Shown here: piece by piece, positions 10,116-20,300 of the stretch
Position numbering within the stretch: the stretch's first letter is position 1
Layout of the letters: every line of letters begins with the position of its first letter
From: Pseudomonas violetae
Lineage (GTDB): Bacteria > Pseudomonadota > Gammaproteobacteria > Pseudomonadales > Pseudomonadaceae
Direction: 5' to 3'
Assembly: GCF_023072615.1 (NCBI RefSeq)
Contig: NZ_JAKNRW010000014.1
Coordinates: forward strand, 51,818 to 115,817
Length of the DNA: 64,000 nucleotides
Made by a program: the position numbers and the translations under genes
The notes under the pieces: model-generated
The model's input: the letters and a program-made list of their open reading frames with translations, nothing else
Told to the model about the DNA's origin: nothing
The model's database searches: none

Positions 10116-13100
10116 TTTTAACCGCGACCCTAGTTGCTCCGCCGTGCTCAGTCACTCGTGGCCGACATCTAAGCTTTACGGCCCCCTTTGAGAACGACTC
10201 GTCAGTGGCCTTGCTTGACCAGACGTAAGCCTCGCCGGCCTTGAGCAGAGCCATGCGCTCGGGAGTCAAATTGGCCAATGCGGCGTTGGCTTTCTGAATG
10301 TGCTTCAGCCAGGCGGGTGAGTTGAATTTGTGCATTATGATCTGGGTGGATAGCTCTATCAGGCTGACAGGAACTGATGGTGGATCTTGACTTGCCACCA
10401 TAATGCTCACGCCCTTATGGCGCATTTCGCGTACAACTTCGATAAGCCCCGCAACAAGGTCTGGGCTTTCGATGTATTTGTGGGCCTCATCGAACACCAC
10501 CAGCTTGTTGAAACTACGCCCATCGATTCGCGCTTCGGCAAACAGCTGCAAGAGCACGACGAAGAGTCCGAGAGCCTGGTCCTTCTCGATGTACTCATCT
10601 CGAAGGTCCACGATGATCAAGCGACCAGGCTTTACCACTTCGGTGAGCGAAGCTGAATCGTTGATGTATTCGGCAGCCAACTCCAGACGCATTCTGGCCA
10701 GTTCCTTCAGATGCTCCGGGATCGGCGACGCTTCGACACCGGCTCGCAGCCCCTCCAGAGTGATGTCATCGCGCATGGACTTCATGATGCGCATAATCTG
10801 ACGAATGTAGGTGGCCTGATTGCCCACGGCCCCCATAAGAAACTTCCAGTGCGAGGCCTTCAATTCCGATGCAGAGAACTGTAGGGGCAACACCTCGATG
10901 CCCGGATACTCGGCACGCCGCTCTTCAATTTTGTCTGCAGGTACAAGCAGCAAAACATCAGTTAGAGCTTTCGGCTCTGCGCCGTACACCTCCTTCAGCG
11001 CTCGGACCTGATCCTCAACGCTATTGGCACCTACCATCGACGTGAACTCGGGTTTATAGTCCATCGTCGGGCTGTAATGGAAGATCACCGTGGACAGCGG
11101 TTCTGGTAGGCAGTTTATGCCTGGGATTGGCAACGAGGCCATCTCCGCAACACTGCCCAAGGTGTAGCTCTTCCCGCCCCCTTGAACACCGAACAGGCTG
11201 ATGGTGTGGGTCTGGTTCAGGTCCAGTGCAACCTTCCGCCCAGACACCTCTCCGAGCAAACCGTATTGAGGCGTTGATCCGGTCGCGCCAAGCATGATGT
11301 CGTAGGCGACCCGGCCATTGATTGGCTGAGCAACTTCAGACGAAGCAACTGAGGCTTCGGTGACCATGGGCGTCGCCACCTTCTCTTCGTCTGGCACAGG
11401 CGCGGGCCTGGAGTCAGCGATGGAAGGTTGCTTCGTCTCTGACATTGTGATCGGCAGCTGAGGCGGTTCAATCACTTCTGAGACCAACATCCCGGCCGGC
11501 TCTGGTTCGCGCACCTGCAATGCAGGCGTGAGGTTTGATGGGCTGTACGAAATTCGTGGCCTATCGTCCCAAGCCAGAGTTCTATCACGAGGCGGACTCA
11601 AGAAAGCAGCGCTCTCAAAGGTCGGGACAGCTGGTGCCAAAGTCCTGCGACGTAGCAATTCCTGGGTCACCTCGCGCGCCGTATCGGTGGATCGAACACT
11701 CTGCAAGCTTGCGATGGTCTCGGTGTCGATCACTGCTGCTTCGACCAACTGGCGAATCAGATCACTGCCGATGCGGTAGAACTCGATGCCGTTCTCATGC
11801 TCAGGCGGTTCCGTGCCCGGCTTGCTGAAGTCGAACACGACAGCGCTTCGCGTGAACTGCAGTGTGTAGGGCCGCTCATCCAAACGACGCAAGAAAAAGT
11901 GTGCCTCCTCTGCCGCCTCAGGCAAGACCACACCGTAGCGTTCCGAGCGGTCTAAATAGAAGCCAAGCAGAGCTGCAAGATCACGGTTCTTAATAGGACG
12001 ATCCGGACGATCCACTTCCGCCAACTTAGGGTCGAAGTGGTAGGCGAGAACGTGCTCCGTCTGTTCGATCTGCTCAGCAATGGATGCTTTTAATTGCGCA
12101 TACGCGGCTACATCACCAACCTTGCTGTAGCACTTCACCTCGACGAGCCTGCAGGTCACAACACGGTTCATTGGATCAAGGTCGAACAGTGCAAGATCAG
12201 TTCGCCGGAAATTGACCTCATCGCCCATTTCTTCGGCGTTCTGACGAAGAGCTTTGTACAGCTCCAGGTGCGCATCCAGGGGCACAACAACTTGGTTCTG
12301 AAACACCCCTTGATGCTCAAGAAACAACCTTGAAAGTGCGAGCCCCATCGCCTCAGCTCTTTGCGATGAGGACGATAGCAGCTTCAGGGCCAACCGCCCG
12401 GACAGCGAGCGAAGCTGATCCAGCATCACCAAGGCATGGCTGCCTGAATTTGGGAGGCCATATTCCCCCAAGATTGGCACCAACAATGACTCCAGCTCGG
12501 CCACTGAACGGGAGGTGATTGCCAACCGATGGCTCATCGCATTTGCCATGTCGGGCGAGTGATCAATTAAATAATCAGGGCGAGTTGGGTGCCGTCGATG
12601 GTCAAAAAACTCTATGCCCAGGTTCCGATCAATGGTGAGCACCCAATCGCTAACCTCATGTATCTGATGGAGCATCGCACGCTCGTCTGCAGACAAGCTC
12701 AACGCTACCACCGGCCGAGCGTGCGGCAAATACTGGCTGCGCGCCACCGTCGCCACGGCAACCGAAACTGCACGCGAGATGCCTCCCATAAGATCGAACA
12801 AGGCCTCTGCCCCCTCAATCGGCTGCGCCGCCCCGTGCAGCGGGCGACGAAGCCAAGTGATCGATTGCTCATCTTCCAGGTAATCCACCTTAAAGGGCTG
12901 GACAAGCCCGTGGACGAAGGAGGAGTCATCCGAATCTCGAACATCAACAGCGCGAATGTCCTCGGCCGGAAACAAGTCAAACAAGAACGACAAGTGCGCA
13001 GAATGCAAATCAGGCTCTTCTCGGAACTCCCTGATCGCTCGGATTGCCAATCTCAACTTGGGGTGCAGGTGGCTCTCAGTCGGCGTGGAGAACGCGTCCG

Positions 13101-15666
13101 CCTCCTTCGCGCTGGTTCCCGAATCGGGGACCAGCAGTTCCAGCAGTGCCTCTCCCGTTGAAGGAGCAGCCGGATCGGGCACGAACAGCCTGATGTCGTA
13201 CCGAAGATCGGCAAACTCGGAATGACGCTGCAGTGCAAGTAGCACTTCAGCTAAAGCCTTCGCCCGTCCCGCATTGAACGCGTTGATCGTCAGAGTCGCA
13301 ACATACGGGTGCTGAATCAGATAACGCTGCACCCGAGCCGCCAAGTAGGCGCTATCGATGGTCGCACCGCCAATGGCTGGCTCGGGCAGACCAAGTGCGG
13401 CGCACACCTCCCCAACCAGACCACGCGGGTCTTCCTCATCGGGTGCCGCATACAGCGACCAGAAAGGGTTGATGTTATCTACAGCCAGAGCTGTGCGCCC
13501 CAGCTCCTCACCGAAAGGCAATACAGGTGGAAATGCCGCAGGCGCAAGCTGCTTTATCACAGCGTCTCGAGTCGGCACCACAAACTCGCGGCCACTCGCC
13601 TGGCTGCGCTCCATCCAGGTCTGACCCAGCTGACTCCAGGCGACATGCCAGTTAGCACGAAGAGGATGAGTCGGCCCCAACAGAACGGCATCACGTCGTT
13701 TACCCTGATAGTCTTCCAGCACTAAAGCAACCGAATCGATGGTGAGTGCGCAACGCAACTCTTCAAAAGCCTGGCGTGCAATGACGGCGTCTATTGAGCC
13801 GCATCGAATCAAGACAGCATCAATCCAAGCTAAATAGGCTGCCGCATAATTCTGAGTGGGCTCCTGCAAACTGAGAAGATCGCTGGCCTGCATGATCAAG
13901 CGTTGATCGCCTTGTAAGACTGCGCCAAAGAAGGTTGCCCGAGACTCCCGAAACCTCACGGATTCATCCGAGACGGGCCATTTGAAGGAAGTCGTTGATC
14001 GCGCGGCGACGCCGGAAACGTTTATCGAAAGCCTCAATCGATTGAGGCCATCCGGGTCGCCAAGAAAGGCGCGCTCCAGATCAGCCAACACGGCGGATAC
14101 CGAGACATTCGCTTTGCCTTCTTTTCCCAGTCGAACCTCCAAGGTCTCACCGCTGGCCGCAGCCTTGCTTCCTCGCTCTACCCAAGCGCATCCCGTGATC
14201 GATACGGAACTGGGATCTCGATCCTGAGCCACAGCAGCAAAGCGCGCACGCAGCAGCGCATGCATCAAGCTTGGTTCGCGCGGCACCGCCCGCTGTGGAG
14301 GCTCTACCTCTAACTCGTCATCGGTGACCACATAAAAGAGATCGCTCTCATTAGCATTGCCAAAGGTCTCGGAGACATCGCTGTTGAAGCGAATAGGATT
14401 TCCCTCGCCGTCAGCAAGCGGAATACGGTCACCGTCTTCGGTCTCCCCGTACACGCGAACAAAGTGCCAACCCTCTTCCCAATCGATCTTGCCAATCGAC
14501 GAAAATGCGATCACCCCAGAATCCGTACCCTTGGTCCACGCGGCCTTACGGCGGCGCAAGCCTGTAGGGCCGTTGTCGCGTGACACCACCTCAGCCACGA
14601 ATCGAGATAAGCCCTCCACCCTGGACGGCACAGGATCGACCCTGAAAGACACACTGAACTTTTTCAGCCCCGTCTTCGAGATAGGCAACACCCGGTGACC
14701 AATCAGCTCTGCCAGGCGGGAGTCTTCATTGTCGTCCTTCACCACCGGCAAATCTGGCAGTTCAACATCGCTGATGAATATGCTATCCGGATTGACGCCC
14801 CCATCTTCAAACAGCCACTTGTTGAAAGCGAGGGGCCAATTGCTCCGATCGCGGACGATCAGCTGGGTCCACTCCTTCGGATTGGCAACACCAACCCTCG
14901 AAAAGAACTCACCAAGCTGCTTGCAGAAAACTGGATCGAGCAGGCCCAGCTCAAGAGCGCGCACGCGCTCGGTTTTGGTTGACCATGTGATCTGCTCGAC
15001 GCATTCGCGATTGCGAGCCACCCGCGCTGGAGCACGTTCTGCTTGCTGGAACAACTCGAAATCTGGCACGAGGGCCAGCTCGAAAAGAGCAGCCCCCATC
15101 GCATCCGGGTCGAAACCGTTGACTTGGCATGTGAGTAGATATCGAACTACAGCGGCATCGTCGGCATATCGCCAGCGCGAATCGCGCCTGAGCAGCTCAC
15201 CCAAACAGGCTTCGACAGCAACCCTGATGTTGGCCGGAATCTGCATGATCAGCTGCGCATTCAGCTGAGCGTAGGCACCATCAATCGACACCTCTTCAAA
15301 CGTCGCGACACCGAACGAATCCTCGGCAGACGCACGCAGATCATTCGGCACAAAAACCAGCAGTGGTGGCCTTAGCTCTTCGTTGGGCAACGGGTTGCGC
15401 AGTTCAACAAGCTTGGTGCTCGTCACGGCCAATTCCGGTGCTTGGGCACGCAGGGCGTCGTCTGCTAACACAACCACATTGGCAGAAGGAACGGCCGCAC
15501 GCAGCCCTCCAGCCAATCGGATCATCAGATCACGATCCAGGTCCGTGACACGCATGCAATGCCCAAGATCACGGGCAGCCAAGACGTTGCAAAGCCTCGG
15601 CAGCAATACGGACTCAAGCGCCGCGCTCAGCTCTTGGCTGGTGAGTTCACGCAGGCCCCGGCTCAT
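10108..15666 (-). CDS. mad8: MAD8: giant HerA/FtsK-like ATP-binding defence protein
   Basis: An 1852-residue protein, the last gene of the defence operon. The C-terminal 400 residues form a HerA/FtsK-type ATPase: Walker A GVQGGGKSYT at 1493, Walker B LVVFDEAH with Asp near 1726, then the family's MVASQDPPSVP and a STQIIMHKFNS stretch. Such ATPases are ring-forming DNA translocases. In the middle, FDLDP (D1162, D1164) followed by LVEVKCYSK (E1176, K1178) fits a PD-(D/E)xK nuclease core, which would make this the DNA-cutting partner; that is inference. The N-terminal 1100 residues have no domain I recognise. The ATG at 15666 overlaps the mad7 stop (ATGA); an in-frame ATG at 15795 would give 43 extra non-family residues. 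The identification as MAD8 rests mainly on gene order. Confidence 0.85.
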   Translation of the reverse strand: MSRGLRELTSQELSAALESVLLPRLCNVLAARDLGHCMRVTDLDRDLMIRLAGGLRAAVPSANVVVLADDALRAQAPELAVTSTKLVELRNPLPNEELRPPLLVFVPNDLRASAEDSFGVATFEEVSIDGAYAQLNAQLIMQIPANIRVAVEACLGELLRRDSRWRYADDAAVVRYLLTCQVNGFDPDAMGAALFELALVPDFELFQQAERAPARVARNRECVEQITWSTKTERVRALELGLLDPVFCKQLGEFFSRVGVANPKEWTQLIVRDRSNWPLAFNKWLFEDGGVNPDSIFISDVELPDLPVVKDDNEDSRLAELIGHRVLPISKTGLKKFSVSFRVDPVPSRVEGLSRFVAEVVSRDNGPTGLRRRKAAWTKGTDSGVIAFSSIGKIDWEEGWHFVRVYGETEDGDRIPLADGEGNPIRFNSDVSETFGNANESDLFYVVTDDELEVEPPQRAVPREPSLMHALLRARFAAVAQDRDPSSVSITGCAWVERGSKAAASGETLEVRLGKEGKANVSVSAVLADLERAFLGDPDGLNRLRLSINVSGVAARSTTSFKWPVSDESVRFRESRATFFGAVLQGDQRLIMQASDLLSLQEPTQNYAAAYLAWIDAVLIRCGSIDAVIARQAFEELRCALTIDSVALVLEDYQGKRRDAVLLGPTHPLRANWHVAWSQLGQTWMERSQASGREFVVPTRDAVIKQLAPAAFPPVLPFGEELGRTALAVDNINPFWSLYAAPDEEDPRGLVGEVCAALGLPEPAIGGATIDSAYLAARVQRYLIQHPYVATLTINAFNAGRAKALAEVLLALQRHSEFADLRYDIRLFVPDPAAPSTGEALLELLVPDSGTSAKEADAFSTPTESHLHPKLRLAIRAIREFREEPDLHSAHLSFLFDLFPAEDIRAVDVRDSDDSSFVHGLVQPFKVDYLEDEQSITWLRRPLHGAAQPIEGAEALFDLMGGISRAVSVAVATVARSQYLPHARPVVALSLSADERAMLHQIHEVSDWVLTIDRNLGIEFFDHRRHPTRPDYLIDHSPDMANAMSHRLAITSRSVAELESLLVPILGEYGLPNSGSHALVMLDQLRSLSGRLALKLLSSSSQRAEAMGLALSRLFLEHQGVFQNQVVVPLDAHLELYKALRQNAEEMGDEVNFRRTDLALFDLDPMNRVVTCRLVEVKCYSKVGDVAAYAQLKASIAEQIEQTEHVLAYHFDPKLAEVDRPDRPIKNRDLAALLGFYLDRSERYGVVLPEAAEEAHFFLRRLDERPYTLQFTRSAVVFDFSKPGTEPPEHENGIEFYRIGSDLIRQLVEAAVIDTETIASLQSVRSTDTAREVTQELLRRRTLAPAVPTFESAAFLSPPRDRTLAWDDRPRISYSPSNLTPALQVREPEPAGMLVSEVIEPPQLPITMSETKQPSIADSRPAPVPDEEKVATPMVTEASVASSEVAQPINGRVAYDIMLGATGSTPQYGLLGEVSGRKVALDLNQTHTISLFGVQGGGKSYTLGSVAEMASLPIPGINCLPEPLSTVIFHYSPTMDYKPEFTSMVGANSVEDQVRALKEVYGAEPKALTDVLLLVPADKIEERRAEYPGIEVLPLQFSASELKASHWKFLMGAVGNQATYIRQIMRIMKSMRDDITLEGLRAGVEASPIPEHLKELARMRLELAAEYINDSASLTEVVKPGRLIIVDLRDEYIEKDQALGLFVVLLQLFAEARIDGRSFNKLVVFDEAHKYIESPDLVAGLIEVVREMRHKGVSIMVASQDPPSVPVSLIELSTQIIMHKFNSPAWLKHIQKANAALANLTPERMALLKAGEAYVWSSKATDESFSKGAVKLRCRPRVTEHGGATRVAVKSS

Positions 15667-17336
15667 GTGCGCGCCCTTTCTGTTCGTTCTGCAATCGTAT
15701 AGCGGGGTATAACCGTCTGTGTGACATAGGCATCGGACAAATCGCGGTAGAAGCCAATCTCGCGCAAGCGTCCAGTAAATGCCTGAACGTTGCATCGTAG
15801 AGCTTTACGCTCGTCGATCGTGGGTGTTGAGAACCCCTCACCGGGCGGCAGCTGATCTATGTAGAGGCCGTAGCGTTCACGCAGAAAAGATAGCAGGTCA
15901 TCTATCCGCATCTCACCAGTGAAGTAGCCCTGGTCCCCCCCTGGACGCAGCACCGCAATTTGCAGCAGCACCTCCAGCAAGCGGCTCTCAAGAGAAAATC
16001 GGCGAGGGGCATTTCTCGCACGCGTTTGGGCCAGCAGTCCTCCCGACTTATTCTTCAACATCGTCGCGTCTAACGACTCAATGATGTATTTCCTGTGAAA
16101 AGTACCGCGGAGGGCGACAAGAATCTCGATGTAGGTTTCAAAATCCGAGAGGCCCATCTTAGTGATGGCTTCAACCTCGAAATCCAGCCCGGCCTCGCCT
16201 TCTGACAGCGACTCCAAGAGCCCCGACAAACGCTCGCCAAAGAACTTGTCTCGCTCCTCAGCGAATGGTTCGGCTTGAAGGCCATACAGTTCACCGACAG
16301 AGAGCACTGAATTCAACGGACGGATCAATTTGCCACGCCGCACAAGGTGCTCCGAGAACTCGTCTAGTTTCTTCGCTACAAAGTACGCGCGAATGAAACT
16401 CGGGATTCGTCGGTAAAAACCATCGGCACTACGCTCAGCGAGCGCAGCGGTTGCTGAGTTGGCGTTGCCCGATAGGTCAACAAACATCCCCAGCTTGTAA
16501 GGGCAGTCACCCTGTGGTTCGCGATGCTCACGGGGTTTCATCGGACACGCTGACTCAGCGCACAACGAATTCGCACCCTCCAGTTTTTGCCAGGCAGGCA
16601 AGAGCTTCAGCAAGCGCAGGTGATAGAGCGCCAAGTGAAACGATAGCAGCACCTTCAAGTACTCCACCATCACCGAGCGCGGCATGTATTGCTTGTAGAA
16701 AAGCAGTCGCTGAATGTCCTCAGCCATCAGGTCTGCCGATCCAATACACACCGGCGCAAAGCGCTCTCCACCGGCACGGGTATCCGCCGTGTCTTTGCGC
16801 TGAGATAGGAAGTGCAAAAGCGTGGCGGTCTCAATGTCCGTCAGCGCCTTGTTGTTCAGCTCTCGCGTGACTTTATCGAAGCCGTCAAAGAAGAAGCCCT
16901 TCAGGTGCTCGATGGCCTTGTGCCCCGAAAGATGCCGGGCGTGGTGCAGCATTTGGTACAGTTGCTGGGCAGCGCCATAGTCACGAGAATGCTTGGGATT
17001 ACGGAAGCGGTAGGTATAACCATGCAGCGGACGTGGGCCAGCCACCGCAGAATTTTTCTTGCCACGATTAACGATGTCCATGAGGTGGGTTTCAACCCAG
17101 CGCTGCACCATGTCTCGATGCTGCGCGAATCCCAAGAAGCGGTCGCCGGCTTCAAGGATGTCGTCCACAAACTTGTCCACCGTAAGCTCGCGCTTGTCGC
17201 GAAACACGCTCGGATAGCCGCCATGCTCCAAGCGCTCAAACAATCCGGTGAGAACGCGATCCATCTCGATGGTCTTGAAGTCGAGGTAGCTGACTTTCGG
17301 GAGGCGGAACTCCCTGTCCTTTTTTTGCAACGCCAT
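15663..17336 (-). CDS. mad7: MAD7: defence protein of unknown fold
   Basis: A 557-residue soluble protein, largely charged and helical, with no catalytic motif I can identify. Cysteines 259, 264 and 278 (CAESACP ... CPYK) could form a small metal site. The C-terminal part (RIDDLLSFLRERYGLYID, then FTGRLREIGFYRDLSDAY) looks like a winged-helix-type region. Its ATG overlaps the mad6 stop (TGATG) and its stop overlaps the mad8 start (ATGA), so it is made in step with both giant proteins and may join them in a complex. Called MAD7 by position in the eight-gene set. Confidence 0.8.
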   Translation of the reverse strand: MALQKKDREFRLPKVSYLDFKTIEMDRVLTGLFERLEHGGYPSVFRDKRELTVDKFVDDILEAGDRFLGFAQHRDMVQRWVETHLMDIVNRGKKNSAVAGPRPLHGYTYRFRNPKHSRDYGAAQQLYQMLHHARHLSGHKAIEHLKGFFFDGFDKVTRELNNKALTDIETATLLHFLSQRKDTADTRAGGERFAPVCIGSADLMAEDIQRLLFYKQYMPRSVMVEYLKVLLSFHLALYHLRLLKLLPAWQKLEGANSLCAESACPMKPREHREPQGDCPYKLGMFVDLSGNANSATAALAERSADGFYRRIPSFIRAYFVAKKLDEFSEHLVRRGKLIRPLNSVLSVGELYGLQAEPFAEERDKFFGERLSGLLESLSEGEAGLDFEVEAITKMGLSDFETYIEILVALRGTFHRKYIIESLDATMLKNKSGGLLAQTRARNAPRRFSLESRLLEVLLQIAVLRPGGDQGYFTGEMRIDDLLSFLRERYGLYIDQLPPGEGFSTPTIDERKALRCNVQAFTGRLREIGFYRDLSDAYVTQTVIPRYTIAERTERART

Positions 17337-20300
17337 CAGTTCTCCCCGAAGCCTTTCGCTAAGGCCTCTTCTTTATTTACACCGGTCACGGCCCTTTGCA
17401 ACAAGCGCATCTCCACCCGGCTGTCGTCATGACGAGCCAAACGGTAGAAGTCATGCCCTGTCGTGGTCAGTAAAATTTCCCGATATGGCTGCGCGTTGAG
17501 GCTGTTTTTAAAGACGCCCAGACAGAGGTAGAAGCCCTGCATCTCTTCGACGCTAGGCCGGTAGCCTTCATTCAGTCGCACCAACATCTCGAACACGTCA
17601 AGGTTGATGAGCAGCTCACTGGAAATGGCCCCGAAACCCTGCCCCTGAAACTTCAGCAACAGGCCCGTCGGCAGGTGCTCAACAAAACGCGCGCTGGCGG
17701 CAAAGTCTTGCACCTGCAGGCCAAACCCCTCCACGGGGAAGAGCCTATAGCTGCGGACCGTACCGTGCTCCACCTGACGCAATTGCAGAGCCAAGCTGGT
17801 CCCCAAACGCTCCGGGCGGTGTAGACCCTCGCCTCGGTTAATGGCATGCAAAATTTCACTTGTAAGTGCATCAATTGAAGTGTCGCCACGAACGATTTCA
17901 ACCATGCGCTTGGCCGAACGGTACGGGAGCATTTTTTCCCAGCTTGCATCGCGCCGCTCGAAAAAGTGCCTACGCCGGGCCATCGCCACATATTCGCGGT
18001 GCTTATGCGCGCGCTGTCGAACGGACACGTCACCCACCCCGCGAGGTAGATCACCGAACAGACGCTTCAACACCTCGAAATCGAATTGCCCCCGCCGTTC
18101 AAAACGGAACAGCGCTCGGTCATCCGGCTGAACAAAGTCAAGCCCTCTGTCAAATCGCGGGTCTTCCTGCTTGCCCACATCGAGTTCGCCTAGCAGGGTG
18201 AGCAATCGATCCGAAGTAGGCTGCCCGCCGCCCATCCAACTGTTGAAGTAGTAGCTGCGCGCTACCTCATCATGCTTTCCGGCCAAATACAGCGCATGAA
18301 TCTGGCCACAATCACGGTTGCCGATCAGCATGAATGACAGCGCCGAGCGGAGGTCACGCATGGTGATGTGCAAACGACCACGCAGGTGCGCCATTGTGTA
18401 GAGAGTCTTGAGTCGTTCCAGCAAGTGTGGGCCAGCAATCTCATCCTGGAAACTACGTGCGTTATGCAAGGCATAGCAGCTGTCCTTCAGGTCGCAGCTT
18501 TCGCAAGCTGACCAATTCCTGGGCTGCACGATGCTCTGCAGGGTACGCTCCAGAATCGAGCCCCCTTCGGCCTCTGCCACCACGCTGCGAAGATTCAGAT
18601 TCACCACCGCGACGCCAGACTCAGTATCGCCCGTCGAGAACGCCCGCCGAACTAGCGCGGTTAACTCACAGAAGTCGTGTTCATGTGTCGCAAGGAAGTC
18701 CACCAAGCGGCCTTCATTGATTGCAATAAGGCGAGTTTCTTTCGGCTTCCAGGTGCTCGCATCGCTACCCTTGAAGGGTGATAGGAAATCCAACAACACC
18801 TGGTTGTTGTCCTTATTACCTTCGTCTTGGCTGCCGTCGTAGTTGATTAAATAACGCTTGCCGTCCAATGCCAACTCGCTGCCGTTTGGCAAGCCTCGAT
18901 TGGCTGACCCGCCACGACTTTCAACTTCCTTCTCCAAGCGCTGTAAAAACGCTGTTTTTCCATCGCCCGCGTTGCCGGAGATCAGCACCAATCGGAACTC
19001 ACCAGAAAGGACCGCTGGCAATAGTTCCCGATCCAAGGCGGTATCCACATAAGCTGAGAACCCCAGTGCGTCCATACCACGCGTACCGGCATTACTGCGG
19101 TGACTTTGGCTGTAGAGCGTAAGAAGGTGCGAAACGAAGGCATTGCTGTTGGGCGACGATTGCACCTGGCCACTGCTGGCGGTTGCAATTGCAGCCAAAC
19201 TCACGGTTTTGATTCGCCGTGCGTGGCGCACATCGGCCAGGGCATCATGAAAATCTGTGGCTGTGGCAAATCGCTCCGCACGACGCGGAGATATGGCCTT
19301 CAACACTACGTTCACCAGCTCCGGTGCAAGGTCAGAATATCCTGACAGCTCGCGTGGGTCTGGCGCAGGCTTGTTGACGGGTGGCTCCGTCGTATCCCAG
19401 GGATAGCGCGAAGTCAGCGCCTCATAAAGCGTTAGCCCCATGGCATATAGGTCGCGGTCTGCGCGCTCGCCGTTATAGGGGATGACTTCTGGATCAAAGT
19501 CAGGAGGCAGATAACGACGCGAACCACCTCCTCGCGACTCCTTGTCATCAGCCCGCACCGACACATTGAAGTCGATGATCTTCGCGCCCTTCTGCGTCCA
19601 CAGCAGATTCCGTGGTTTGATGTCGCAATGATGAAAGCCATGTAGATGCAAATGCACCAAGCCTTCAATCACCTGCTTACCCAGCTCCAAGACGTCTTCG
19701 GGCGACAGCAATCGCTCATGAATCATGTCACCGACGTCGGAGCCTTCGACGTACTCGAAAACCAAGAAGGGAATGTCACGACCAGGGATCACATCCGCGT
19801 CCAGCACGCGCACTACGTGTGGGTGCTCGGGTATGTGCACAAGATGACGGTACTCCTGTTTCAGGCGATCCAGAGTCGAGTGTCGATCGCTGACGATGAG
19901 CTTCACCGTACGCGCCACATCGCCCAGTGTGTCGATCACCTTGTAAACCACGCCAAAGCTGCCACGCCCCAGCTTCTTTTCGATGATGAACTTGCGGGTC
20001 AATCTATATCCCGCTGGTAGATTTAGGTAGTCGGTTTGGTCATCAGATACCTCAGGGGACTCAAAGGCCGATGCTGCAACGAGCCCCCCTGTTTGCAGGG
20101 CCTCAGGCTGTAGCAAGGCATACAATGCTGCCAACGCTTTGGGTGCCGATGGTCGCTTATGCTCGTCAAACGAACACAGACTTTGCAGCCAAGCATCGAA
20201 AGCGTCATTCAACTCGGGCCGCAGCGCTGATGGTTTGTTCAGGAACTCACCTACACGATCCCACACCGTCGTCGGCGCCCCCGAAAACGGGCGCTCTCCA

